64,000 nt of DNA from positions 930,001 to 994,000 of the forward strand of contig CP071496.1 in the NCBI GenBank assembly GCA_017354895.1. The letters are read 5' to 3'. The notes beneath the pieces were generated by a model. The model saw only the letters and a program-made list of their open reading frames with translations. It had not been told where the DNA came from and searched no databases. The position numbers were made by a program, and so were the translations under genes. This document shows, piece by piece, positions 11,110 through 23,121 of this stretch (the stretch's first letter is position 1; every line of letters starts with the position of its first letter). This DNA is from Podospora comata. Its lineage: Eukaryota; Ascomycota; Sordariomycetes; Sordariales; Podosporaceae.

Positions 11110-11330
11110 CTTATCTAGTCGAGTACCTAGTTACCGAGTATCGTCGTTTATCTTTAGAGAAGCTGGCTGCCGAAAAGCGACTCCTAGACGCCTACCGTGA
11201 AGCCGAAGAGGCTACGCGTAAGGCGTAAGAAGCCGTTACGTACTTATCCTGCCTTCGCTAGTAAAAACGATATTTCTCGGAGCAAAGTACCGCTATTATT
11301 AGCGAGGTAATACTTACGCTCGATCCTCCT
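11110..11330 (+). other. Relic of an extra element-borne reading frame, antisense to pol
   Basis: On the plus strand, opposite to gag-pol, a stretch reads as a charged, Lys/Glu/Leu-rich coiled-coil-like peptide (around 11155-11230) and then a Gln/Arg-rich part. Such an extra frame is often seen in fungal LTR elements. It is broken, and its role is unknown. Confidence 0.4.
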
Positions 11331-11531
11331 ATTACTACTGCACCTAGTACCGACCCCTCCTCCTGGCCTCCCGTCTTACCTAACTAGTTATTTCCTGACC
11401 TTAGTACCGATCTTAGTACGGCCGGTCCTTCCTTCCTATCTGCGTAAAATGCCGTTAGTGGCGTACCTTCCCCTTCCTAAGGTAGTTAAGGCGCATAGTA
11501 CTACTTATATTTAGTCCCCTTTACCCCTTCC

Positions 11532-11602
11532 AACCTTATAATATAGTATATAGTACGTCGACTATTACGTCGGAGGCGTAGGTTCGATTCCTATCGAGGT
11601 TC
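11532..11602 (+). other. tRNA-shaped relic
   Basis: The sequence can fold as a tRNA. Acceptor strands AACCTTA (11532-11538) and CGAGGTT (11595-11601) pair at five positions plus one G.U; the last pair fits if RIP changed it. The T arm GTAGG-TTCGATT-CCTAT is intact and includes a good Pol III B box (GGTTCGATTCC). The D-arm side (TAATATAGTATATAGTA) resembles TAGTATAGTGGTCAGTA of the tRNA-Asp gene at 45669. The anticodon stem is imperfect, so no amino acid is assigned. It is a tRNA pseudogene or the head of a tRNA-derived element. Confidence 0.4.
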
Positions 11603-14600
11603 TTCTGGCTCTATCTTATAGCTATCTAGCTATAGGCCAGGGCTAGGTTTTTTTACTTACTTAGGTTTTAGCCGGTCCGGATATTGTTAATAGAATTCTT
11701 TTTACTTATTTAGGTAATTAAAGTATACCTATAGTTCTTATAAGTTATTTATAATTAAATATTTTAATTAATTAATTAAATACTTTAATTTACTTTTATT
11801 AAACCGTAAATCTAGTATCTCTTCTACATTATACTCTTCTTCTTTATCCTCCGCTACTACTTATATATTGGCCTTACTTACCGGTAATACGGGCTCCAGA
11901 AATAAAATATAGAAGGTATATAACCGTAAACGTATTATACTAAGTAACTTTAGTTTAAATACCGTTTCCGATATTTTCCTTTTAACCTTAAACGGGCTTA
12001 TTTTCTTATAATCTAGCTTCTTACTAGGTCTTTTAGTACGTAAATTACGTATAGAAAGGAATACTATATTTCCCTCTTTAAAGTAAGGTCCCTCGAGCCT
12101 TTTAGTATTATAGTATTTCCGTATTTTTTTTCTTATAAACTTTAATTTTTATTTAAGTTTACCGTAAAATATATATATTTTATTTACTTTAACCCTAGCC
12201 TTAGGTACCTCGACCGTAGGTCCTTACCGTAGGTCTATTTTATAACTAAAATTCGCGAAGAAAAGTATAACTCTCGTAATCTCCGTTAGTAATATATTAT
12301 ACGCTAACTATACCGTAAATAATAGTTTAATTTAATTATTTTACTCGAAATTAATATAATTCTGTAAATATTATTTTACAATTTAATTAAGCCGTTCCGT
12401 TTAACCATTTATTTAAAGGTAGTAGGTTAATAATACTTTACTTACTACCCCTAACCTCGTTATTAACGCTTTTTAAAAATTCGATACGAATTTAATATCG
12501 TGGTCCGTAATAAACTTTTTTAGTTATATATATATTATTATAATATACCGTAGTACTATATTCGTTAGTTACTTTATTAATTAGGTTTTATTATAAAGTA
12601 AGAAATATACTTATTTAATAAGCTTATCGATTACTATTAATATATTATCGTACTTAATACCGGTTACTATATCTTTAGATTTTAATAATTTAATAATAAA
12701 GTCTATCGTAACTAAACTCTATAGCCGTTCCGTTATTAATAATAGCTTTAGAAATTTATAAGGTTTATACCTCGTAACCTTTATTCTCTCGTACGTATAG
12801 TATAATTAAATAATTTCTTTAACGTCGTCCTTAATTTTTAATTAATTAAAATATTACTTAATTTTTTTTATAGTTTTAGTAATACTTATATATTTTCCGA
12901 GTTTCGATATGTAAATCTTTATTACTAGTATTGTCCTATTACTTAATTTCACGTACGCTCGATTTTTATACTATAGTCTTCCCTAATTATCTTTCTAAAT
13001 ACTTTATAGCTTTAGCTCTTTTTACTAATATTATTTTATAATATTATTACTTAACTTCCTTTAATATTTACTAGAAGTAACCCTCTCGCGATATACTACG
13101 TAATACTCTATCCACGGCTATAATAGATACTTAAAAGTATTATTTAGCGCTTCCTTAAATAATAGTAGTAACTCCCTAAATATATTTTTATAGTAGTCGG
13201 CTCGCCGGCTAAATATATTTATTTTAGTATTTTCCGAACCCTTTTTATAATTAATTTAAAAATTAAATTCCGAGAGAAACTTTAATTATTATATTTACCG
13301 CGTATTAAAGACCTTCGTAATAATAAAGTACCGTAGATTTTTATAGTCCGTATAAACCTATATTTCGTACTTAGTATTATTAAAATATAATTTTTACTTT
13401 TCGAATACTTTAATAATAATAAATAGCTTTTTATTATAAATTAAATAGTTTTACCGTACCCCTTTAAGCTTTTTCGAAAAGAAAATTATTAATTATAATT
13501 TACTATTATCATTTTACTATCTTAATTATTTACCGATTATATAGTTTAATATATTTATTTCGACCTTAAATAGTCGATTAGGGTCTAGTAATTTAAGTAC
13601 TAAGTCCTTTAAAATAATTTTTTTTAGTTCTTAAAAAGCCTATTCCTTTTTTTACTCCCACCGGAACTCTACGTCTTTCTTAATTAAGTAATTAAATAGC
13701 TACGCGATACTTACGTATTTATAAATAAATATCCGATAGAAGTTCGTAAATTTTAAAAATTCTTTAATATATATTTATAACTATAGTATAAATTAATTTT
13801 TAATTACTATAATTTTTTTAGACTCTATATATATTTTACTTAATAATATTAAATATTTTAAATATATTATTTTTTATACGTAGAACTCGCTTTTCTCTTT
13901 ATTAATTAAGAGTCTAGCTCTATATAACGTATCGAGTATCTCTCGTACGTATCGCTTATATTCCTTTAAAGTACGTAAATAAATAAAAATATTATCGAAA
14001 TAATATATTATTATTTTATCGAGGTACTTCCGTATAATATAATTAATAAAAGATTAAAACGTTATAAATATATTAATTAGCTTAAATAGTATTACGAAAT
14101 ACTTAAAATAATTATAGGGTATACGAAACGCTATTTTTTATTTATTTTTTTCTTTAATCCGTATATAGGTATACCTAATAAATATATTTAAACGTATAAA
14201 GTATCGCGCCCCTATTAATTAATTCCGTAACTTAAATATTAATAATAATAAGTAATTATTTTTTACCGTTTCGTTATTTAATTACTAATAATCTATATAT
14301 AGTTATAAACTACCGTCCTTCTTTAATATGAAAAATACAAAGTATCTTACTAACGATATAAATTCCTTAATATATCTTTTTTTTAAATTTTTATTTAAGT
14401 ATTTCCGTAATTCCTTACTTTATTTATCGTTAGTATAATAAACCTTAAATAATTATAATTTAATTTCTTTTTTTAATTTAATTTTATAATTCTACGGCCT
14501 TCGCTCTAAAAGTCCCTCTAAATACTTTACTATAAAAGCTAAATATCCTTAATATTCTATTAGTATTACTTTTTTTTTACTTTTCTTTACGTTATTATAG

Positions 14601-17240
14601 TAAATATACTTATTAACCTCCGATATCTCTATTAACGTTATTAACCCTATTTCTTCGATCTTACCGTTTATATCGATAGAATATATTATTATTTTTTAAG
14701 CTTTTTACGGTAGTACCGTAAAAGGTACTTATTTTATACTTTACTTTATACGTACTTTTAATTTCCTATCGTTAATTAAATATTTTTAAAGCTCTTTTGG
14801 TCGTAAATAATTATTATCCCTCTAATCGATATTTAAATTATAGTTTTTATACTATAATTACCTTAGGATTATATCCTTCGAGGGTCCTATATTTATAATA
14901 TCGAAAATAATAGAAATTATTTTTCCTTTAATTATAATATTTAAGGGTAGTATTTCCCTATAGACCTTTTACGTAAAAAATAATTTTTATATAACAATCT
15001 ATTCTTTTTTTTTTTTTATAGTATACAGGCCTAATATATAAACTATAGTAAAATTAAATTCGTTTCCGCACTACCATTTATTAATATTATTACTTAAATA
15101 TCTTTTTAATACGCTATAATCTAAAAACGTTTATTTTTCTTACCTTCTCCTTATATAGTAACGACCTTACTAACGAGCGCCGGGTTATTATTTTATATCT
15201 TTATTTTACGCCGATACTTACGAAAATACTATTTATAATCCGTTAGAGGTTAACGGCCCCCGCGAAGGGCCGTAAGTCGTTTCCTAAACGATTATATCGT
15301 TTAAAAGTATCTTTTTACTCTATATTAATTAGTTATATAAAGTCCTTTAACTATATTTACTTAGCTTCCTCCTATAAACGTATACTATTATTTATATTTC
15401 TATTATCTATATACTTAAGGTAGTATCTTATATACTTTAGAGTAAACTATATTACTTAAAGGCTATCCTTTAGTTTAACCGGGTCCTGAACCTTCTATAA
15501 AATATAGTCGTTTAGTTCCTCCTAAGCTCTCTCCTATTTTACTATAGTCCTTTTAATTAGTTATAGCTTACCTTCCTTACCCACCTTACGTACTGGCTAG
15601 TAGCCGTATAGCGACTTACTCTAGTGGTGCTCCATATATCTATATATAATATACTGGAACTAAGGTACTCTCCGATATTCCAGATACCTAGGATAAAGTT
15701 ATGCCGTATCTCCCTTATAGGGTGTATATTATGTGAGTGTGGGTGTGTCTCCTAGTAACTTCGCGATTCTAATACTGGCGACCTTCTTACTCTTCTAGTC
15801 TTTTTCCCAGCTTTTATGTACGAGCTTTATAGGCTATACTATTTCCTTTAAGATAGTAATTCTATATTTGCCGTACTACCTCTCTAGTATCGTCCACCTG
15901 GTAGGTCCTCCCCATAGCATAGGGTTATCGTCCTTAATAACCTCCGTAGTAATATCTGCAGTAACTCGTGCTATTTGATCCTGCAGTGCCTATATCTGAA
16001 GATCTCCTTCTTCGTGCTCCGCCTTCGGCCTTTCTACTGCTTCCCGTAGTTCCTGGAACTCTATATTCTCCTGTTCGGCGTGCTAGTTAAAGTTTTCCTC
16101 GGAGCCTGCCGCTCCGCCTTGCTAGTACCCGATAGCTGCTACCTCCACGACTCTCGGTCCTCTTAATGTGGTGGTTGCTGCGATCTCCTTCTTCCAGCCG
16201 AGTTATTTGGGAGCCCTATAGTTTTTTTTAAAGTATTTTGCTTTACCGTAATTAAAATACTTAAGGTTATCTTTACTTTAGCCCCGGCCTTATAGTCTCT
16301 ATTATTATATAGTATCGACCTCTATCGGTCCTACGTATATAGTACCGGAGTAGTTAGTACTAAAGTATTTTCTCTTTTACTTATCGTTAGGACGGTTATT
16401 ACCGAAGTATCCCTTATTATTATTACCGTAGTAACCCCTATTACTTCTTTTCTCCGTGCGCCGCTAATACTACCGATCGTTAATCCGAATAACTATAGCG
16501 ATATATTTATCAATAGTATTAAGCCTCGACTCTTTATATAACTTATCCTTTACCTTTTCCTTAAGGCCGTTATAAAAGAGCTATATTAATCCCTTATCGT
16601 TAATAGTATTACGTAGGCTATCGATTTTAAATAGAGCCGCGTAATTAGTTATTAAGTACGTTTAACGTAAGTTTATAAGCCTTTCCTACGTACGCTTTGC
16701 CTTATTATACTCCTTAAATACCTCTTTAAGCTTAATTTTAAAAATACAATAGCTCTCGAAGTATTTTATAATAATTTTCTTTTAATTTTCCGGCTCCTGC
16801 TCGTAATAGTTATCGAGGATAGGCTCGAACTACGTAAGAGCCCTATCCTTAAGTTTAGTAGCCGCGAAAATTACTTTTAATTTTTTATTAATAAATTAAT
16901 TTAAGTAATAACGAAAATAAATTTTAAATTAGATTAAAAATCCTTTAAGCTTTACCTTTCTTCCTTTATAGTACTCCGGTACCGGGAACTTAACGGTTAT
17001 TTTAAGTACGGTCGTAATAATAATAATCTATTCCCGGGTCTACTAAACCTCTTCTTTAAGCTCCCTAAGGCGCTTAACGACCTATTCTACAGTAGTAAGT
17101 GTAGGTCTAATACTAGTAGAAGGTCCCTCGCTACTTAAGCTAAGCGGGACGCCTCCTATCTAAATATTTTTAGGTCCGGCTATAGTAGTAAAAAGATACC
17201 TTTAACTTATTTATAATAGAGTTAAAGTAAGTATATAACG

Positions 17241-17665
17241 TATAACGAACCCCTATTTAGAACCTCTAAAAGGGATATTAGTTAAAGGTACTTCTGAATA
17301 ATTTTAGTTCGGTATAGCTAAATAGTATATAATAAATGGCTTATCTTAATGTAATTATAAAATACCGTAACTACAAGCTTAAATTACATACTACGGAACT
17401 GTCTATCTACACCAGCCAGTTCCTCCGTATATATAGACCTTATGCCAAGTCGTGATCATGGTGATCATTCCGCTCATTCTCAATAATCGTAATGATCGCT
17501 ATGATCCTCTATAACTCCCTATTGGTTGTATTGCCGCGATCACTGTGTCTTCCCAGTCTGTTGCCCATGATCGCGTAGCCTTGCCCTGATTGGTCCTACT
17601 AGCGATTGTCTGTGCGTCTTGTGCCCCGCACACGGTCCGTCCTGCCTGTTGGCTTAACTGTGACA
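17241..17665 (-). repeat. LTR of the Ty3/Gypsy fossil (5' LTR relative to the minus-strand element)
   Basis: 425 bp. The part facing the element (17241 to about 17400) is strongly AT-converted, while the outer part from about 17440 to 17665 is nearly unmutated, giving a sharp RIP border inside one LTR. It is followed by the ACCAG target copy and normal-composition DNA. Confidence 0.88.
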
Positions 17666-18787
17666 ACCAGGCCTGCAACCGACAGTTTTCAGCAAGACAG
17701 CCTGCCTCAAGTACATGCGATAGGGAAGTACCTTAAGATGATGTATACCTCAGGTGACAAAAGAGTACCTAGCCTCAGATCTCCTGACCGGTTATTTTGT
17801 AATGCCTATGCCAATGCACGCAGTGAGGTAAGGTGTCGCGTCACGCGGTAGGAACTAAACTGCAGATTTCGAAGGTTTCGCAGTGAGTCAGGCTGCGCAG
17901 ACTCGAGACATACCAAGCTCAATCAAGGCTTCGAAGCCACATCAAATGACCCTCATGTCACACTAATATTCATGGCAGGCCGGAAGTGGTTTTGTGTCAC
18001 ACTACAGGAGATCAGACTCCCGTGGCTTCTGTTGACTCCGGGTTTTGGGGAAAGCAACCGAAGACCCAATATCAAAACTTTTGCATTACATTTCATAGGC
18101 ACCGCAAATATTTCCCTTATCTATCTCTTGAATAGAACTGGCAGGTATGATACAATAACATAAACCGACACTTAATTGTCGACTGGTCCTTGGGCGGACA
18201 ATGTAACAAAGCTCGTAAAAATACCTACTTCAGCCAAACAACAATAGAAGTCAGTCAACGTCATATACAAAACATACAGGCATATCAGGAACTCGCGATT
18301 GTCGGAACGCTCTCATGACGTAGATATGTATGAGGTGTTGAAAACAGGCAGTCATCAGACGGATACACCTACATAGTGGTCACTTGAGAACATATAATAA
18401 CGTCAAGTATCATGGTAGCTCTTTATCACTTGTCGGTTGCGTAGGTATCCAGGCGAGGAGGCGGTGTTCTAATAGTTGGCAGTTATTAGGCAACAGTTAG
18501 CTACCGGTATCTTGACTTTCTGAGGTGATGGGCATAGTGGGCGGACTCCTACGGCGTACTCATGGCATAAGGTAGGTATCTTTTTGACAACCAAAATATA
18601 GGCGATTCGTTTCTTGGACCGGTGTTATAAACCTGTCGATTGTTTACTTAACCTGTTTTTTTAACCGGAAATATACATGTCGCTCAATAAATGCTGCCAT
18701 CAAACACCCCAAGCAAACCCAAGAAATAAAACCCAAAAGAACGCCCATTGATGCCCCCTAGTGTCTGCCTCATGGTAAATGACCTCG
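17666..18787. other. Intergenic, no gene seen
   Basis: Composition returns to normal at the LTR edge. Open frames at 17606-17851 and 17972-18163 are short and featureless, and the first crosses the LTR border. Confidence 0.5.
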
Positions 18788-19453
18788 TCACGCCCCCTGA
18801 ATTCTCCTCCTTTGCCCGTTCGAAGAGGTTCCCTGAACCAGGTCATACACAACTTTCCCAACCTCAATCCCAACCCTCACTGTCTCCCCCGCAACAAAAG
18901 CAACAGGAATCCAGGCTAGCGCCGCCGTGACAATCCCCTCATCCCCTGAAAGCCAACCAAGATACGTATTCTTAGCACTTTCCATCGCGACCTTTGGTGC
19001 CTTCTCCAGCTCCTGCTCGAGCCATAGACTCGCCTCCTTTTGCTGCTCTTCCCTCAGTTGACTAACCCAGTCATTCGTCCTAGTAAGCTCGCCCTGCACC
19101 CAGTGCGAAGTTCGATCCAGCTCGCCGGCAACCCATTGTGACGTGCCATTCTGTTGCTCCTCACGAATCTGTGTCACTTGCTCGTTGACATGGGTGAGCA
19201 CTTGATCAGTGCGGGAGGTGATGGTCGCCGTCAGTCCACTCAGCCCACGAGAGACTTGCTTGGGCGGTTTTTGCTTGACCAAGGATGTCCCTGACGTGGT
19301 GACACTTGCAGAAGGAGGACGCGGAGAGTGAGCGCGTCGTGATGAGGGTGGTGGTGGGTGGGGGCGGGAGTGGGCCTTTGGGAGCAAATTCGCTGGCGGT
19401 GGGGTGTTGTTTTTCTTGGATGATCGAGAGGATGAGGAGGTGAACGAGGGCAT
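18788..19453 (-). CDS. Uncharacterised 221-residue protein with one hydrophobic segment
   Basis: A single-exon frame with an ATG at 19453. The first 60 residues are Ser/Pro/Arg-rich and likely disordered. A central part of about 70-150 is polar and heptad-like, with an internal near-repeat (WVAGELDRTSHWVQGELTR, then NDWVSQLREEQQKEASLW). A hydrophobic stretch, GIVTAALAWIPVAFVAGE, at about 175-195 could anchor it in a membrane. Function unknown. The regular codon use and long uninterrupted frame argue for a real gene. Confidence 0.6.
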   Translation of the reverse strand: MPSFTSSSSRSSKKNNTPPPANLLPKAHSRPHPPPPSSRRAHSPRPPSASVTTSGTSLVKQKPPKQVSRGLSGLTATITSRTDQVLTHVNEQVTQIREEQQNGTSQWVAGELDRTSHWVQGELTRTNDWVSQLREEQQKEASLWLEQELEKAPKVAMESAKNTYLGWLSGDEGIVTAALAWIPVAFVAGETVRVGIEVGKVVYDLVQGTSSNGQRRRIQGA

Positions 19454-19869
19454 GGTGTCACGAGGGCCGCGGGAGAAATAGTATGTGACTTTGGGCTATA
19501 CGTCCTGGGAGTTCATGGGGTAACACTGGAAGAGGAATCGCAATGTGAGTTGAGGGTGTGTTGAATTCAGATATTCTTTGTCATGCTGTTTGCTCGCTGC
19601 TGTTGTGTTTATCGGGCCATCCTCACCGCCGCTACCCCTGATGGGGTTGGCTTGGCACTATGTGTGACGTGGTCAAGCTCCGGTCCTCCACTTTAGCAGG
19701 GCTGCAACCCAACGTGTGCCAATCAGAGACAATCATTTTGCATCGCTAAACCGGAAGAAATTTGTCCAGCAAACCCCCCAGAACAATTGGGCCCAAATTC
19801 TCTTCACTCCGACTTCAGGTTCTTTGGGTTCGATTCTTTGGAGACATTTGTCTGGTAAGAGGTCAGACT
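19454..19869. other. Intergenic between two minus-strand genes
   Basis: No gene seen. It should hold the promoter of 18788-19453 and the 3' end of 19870-21387. Confidence 0.5.
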
Positions 19870-21387
19870 CTACAACTCAATAAAAGGAAGTGGAGGATTG
19901 TGTTTCCCTCCATATCCCGAACTTGTCTTGATTGTCAAAACACTTTCCTTGTGGTCGATTCCATAGCCCAAGAAACGCCCTCGAGATTCATGAGTTGTTC
20001 CACCCTCTCCCGTGGTCGCATGTGCTCGCCGCATGCGCTTCAAAGCTTTTCTCCGGTTGTGCGCTTTGCTCGTACCTCTTGCGTAATGCCACCAACCGAA
20101 CACTGTGAATCCGGTAAAGACAACAGACACAATTAGGTAGACCCAGAAGTATGAAGATAGGACTGGCGGTTGATCGGAATCTTCCCCAGTCTCTCTCCAG
20201 TCGTCTTGGAAATCGAAAACCGGCATAGCGAAAATTGTCTTGATGAGACGCATCAGCACTAAGCCCAAGATTACTATCAGGAAGTCCTCTTACCGCCACA
20301 GCTGTTATTGGAAGATACAGCATAGCAACAAAGGCTATGACCGTACTCATCTTTGCTTGGTCCCTTGCTCGCTCGGCATCATCACTAAGGAGCTGATTCA
20401 TAAACTGAAGGCAACTTCAGCCCCCATGTGGGCAAGAAACAATCGGAAGATACGATCGAAAAGACTCACCAGCTCCTCAGAATAAGTCATGTCGTCAAAC
20501 ATCATCCGGCACCTAGCCATCAGGGCGTCCAACTCAATCTCAATCTCCGTAAACCGTTGCTTAAATCTCCGTGTGCTCGTGGCAAACTCGCCGTCGTATT
20601 GAAAGGATTGCAGCTGCTGCTCCTCCTCAACCTGCGATATCATCTTCTGAAGCAAACCCTTGGTAGTTCTGACCTCCTCCTCCGCGATCTTCGTCTTCAG
20701 CCGCCAGTTTCTCAGCTTCCTGTTCAGCTTGAAGTCTCGCTTCACCAACGGAGGCGCATCACGATCCAGCTTCAGATCTGTAATAGCTGCATTGCACTCA
20801 TAAATCGCCTTCTTGACAATCTCCTGAATCCTATCCTTGTGTAGTTCCGCAAATATCCCGACCGTAAGCCGGGGATGTGACTTGACCTCCGGACATGATG
20901 CAAGCAGCTCCTCAACCCTGGCCATTTGCTGTTCTGAACATCCGAATATAACCGCGACAGTAAGCTTCGAAGCTTCAATATAGGTGGATGAAATTGCGAG
21001 GCTATTCGCCGAGGTCCAGCTTTGGTGATCCCATGACATGGCTGAGGTGTACATCCGGAGTGAGTTGCCGTGCATGAGGTAGGTCGCGCAGCCGCCTTCG
21101 TGGCTCTTGGTGAAGGCCCTTGGTGATCCTTTGCCAGCGAGGTAGAGAAAAAGGAAGGCAGTACAGATCCGTTGGGACATGTTCGAGTGGTGTGAATGCT
21201 GGCCCCACGGCACCGCAGAGTCTTGGGGGTGTTCAGCGTCAGCCATCAGAGATACGAAGGTGCGCTGCTTGTATGTGAAACTTACAGTATGTGGTAGCCA
21301 GATCGCTCCTGGTGTTTCTATGGTTGTTCCAAAAGGTTTTCTGCAAAGGTTTGACTCTTGAGCCGTCGTGTGAGTTCCCTCTGCCAT
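19870..21387 (-). CDS. CorA-like two-helix membrane protein
   Basis: Related to CorA-family Mg2+ channels but probably divergent in function. Exons 21387-20470, 20404-20294 and 20238-19870 (introns of 65 and 55 bp, both phase 0) give 465 residues. A charged region with coiled-coil character (about 215-300) precedes two membrane helices at about 325-348 (STVIAFVAMLYLPITAVA) and 373-393 (YFWVYLIVSVVFTGFTVFGWW). That is the CorA C-terminal layout. The GMN motif expected after helix 1 is replaced (TIFAMPVF), as in many fungal CorA-like proteins, so Mg2+ transport is uncertain. The start codon lies only about 40 bp from the AT-rich repeat island, so the original 5' end or promoter may be lost. Confidence 0.72.
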
Positions 21388-21424
21388 ACCCGAATGTATG
21401 CTTATCCATGGAGATAAAATACCT

Positions 21425-22156
21425 GAAACCCGTATTTTTCGTACCGAAAAAGAATAGTAATTAATAATTATATATAGATTACTAATAATTGAATAACGAA
21501 ATAATAAAAAATAATTACTTATTACTATTAATATCGAAATTGTAAATTAATTAATTAAAATACGATACTTTGTATAATTAAATATATTTATCGGATATAT
21601 TTATATATAAATAAAAGAAAAGGATAAATAGAATATAACGTTTCGTATACTTTATTGTTATTTTAAATATTTCGTAATACTATTTAGATTAACTAATATA
21701 CTTATAAAGTTTTAATCTCTCGTTAATTATATAATATAAAATTACTTTCATAAAAGAGTAATATATTATATTAATAAAAATAAAAGCGAGTTCCATATTT
21801 AAAATATTTAATATTGATAAGTAAAGTTTATATAAAATTCAAAAAAATCATAGTAATTAAAGATTAATTTATATTATAATTATAAATATATATTAAACAA
21901 TTTTTAGAGTTTATAAATCTTTCTTAAATATTTAATTATAGATATATAAAGATTGTATAATTATTTAATCACTTAAATAAGAAAAAGGTAAAGTTCCAGT
22001 TAGGATAAAAAGAAAAGTAAGCCTTTTAAAAACTAAAAAGAAATTATTCTAAAAGATTTAATATTTAAATTATTAAACTTTAATTAGTTATTTAAGGTCG
22101 AGGCTAATATATCAAACTATATAATCGGTAAATAATTAAAATAGTAAAACGATAAC
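21425..22156 (+). mobile_element. Truncated Ty3/Gypsy pol fossil
   Basis: Extremely AT-rich. On the plus strand it shows the remains of reverse transcriptase (about 21460-21800) and RNase H (about 22000-22156), matching the same parts of the minus-strand element at 13.4-14.3 kb. No LTR is present on the left. It is broken by very many stops and is ended on the right by another LTR at 22157. Confidence 0.7.
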
Positions 22157-22920
22157 TGTTACGGACCTAACATAAGTGGAGAGTGCGGAGCGCGACCCGT
22201 CTAACTACTAGGAACGGAAAAGTGGGGAAGTTAGATTATTACTAGCGCTAAGGTTAATAATTAAGATTATCACTAGCCTTCAGTGAACGACAAGTGATAA
22301 TCGATATTATCACTAGTAATAATAGTAATAAACAGGTCGATATATACGGAAAAACTAGCTAGTATAAATAAATAGTTCTGTAATATATAATATAAGTTAT
22401 AATCATTAGTATTTAAGCTATTATAATCGAAATAAGCTATTATTATATACTATTTAACTATACCAAACTAGCATTATTTAGAAGTACTTTTAACTAATAT
22501 CCTTTTTAAAGGTTTTAGATAGAAGTTTGTTATACGTTATATACTTACTTTAATTTTATTACGGATAAATTGAAAGCGTTTTTTATTACTATAGCCGGAC
22601 CTAAGAATATTTAAATAAGAAACGTCCCGCCTAGCTTAGGTAGCGAGAGACCTTTTATTAATACTAAACCAGCACTTAGTATTATAAAATAAATCGTTAA
22701 ACGCTTTAAGGAGCTTAAGAAAGAGGTTTAATAGACCCGGGAGTAAATTATTATTATTTTAATTGTACTCAAGTTAACTGTTAACTTTCTGGTACCGGAG
22801 TACTATAGAGAAGAAACAGCAAAGCTTAAAGGGTTTTTAATTTCATTTAAAACCTATTTTCGTTATTATTTAAATTAATTTATTAACGAAAAGTTAAAAG
22901 TAACTTTTATAAGGACATTA
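22157..22920 (+). mobile_element. Truncated Ty3/Gypsy fossil: LTR plus start of gag
   Basis: An LTR of about 378 bp (22157-22534, starting TGTTACGG and ending GTTTGTTATA) is followed by 22535-22920, which is the inverted counterpart of the gag start at about 16.85-17.24 kb. The LTR's U3 differs from the 425-bp type and its first bases resemble the solo LTR at 10628. The element is cut off after about 385 bp of internal sequence. Fully RIP-eroded and broken. Confidence 0.75.
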
Positions 22921-23121
22921 TCGTCATTGTCGATAACCAGACCGTCAAGGTGTGGGACTCTGAAGGGCCTGGTTTTTCTCACACCCACACCGGCTTTGCT
23001 CTTGGGGCTGGATTTTCTTACCTTTTCTTTCTAACCAACAACCAACAACGGTAATACTAATTTGTTTTACTATTTTCTGGCCAATTTTGGCCTCACTTTC
23101 GCAGCCAGTGACTTTCCTACG

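Larger units (their letters stand above)
9905..17665 (-). mobile_element. Ty3/Gypsy LTR retrotransposon fossil, RIP-eroded
   Basis: Two LTRs of equal length (425 bp) at 9905-10329 and 17241-17665 begin TGTGACGAAC and end in GTGACA or its eroded form. They are flanked by ACTAG on the left and ACCAG on the right, a 5-bp target duplication with one transition. The element reads on the minus strand: gag-like sequence near 16.3-17.2 kb, a reverse transcriptase region near 13.97-14.33 kb, RNase H near 13.43-13.6 kb and integrase core near 12.55-12.73 kb. That order (RT, RNase H, integrase) is Ty3/Gypsy. It is broken throughout by very many stops. Much of the inside is extremely AT-rich, but 11.0-11.6 kb and 15.56-16.22 kb are nearly spared. 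A solo LTR sits inside. RIP makes sequence divergence useless as a clock; it is simply old relative to the solo LTR. Confidence 0.9.

Noticed and set aside
22912-22975. A possible WD40 repeat remnant (DNQTVKVWDSEG)
   Set aside because: Only about 12 residues match and no second repeat is near; too short to call.
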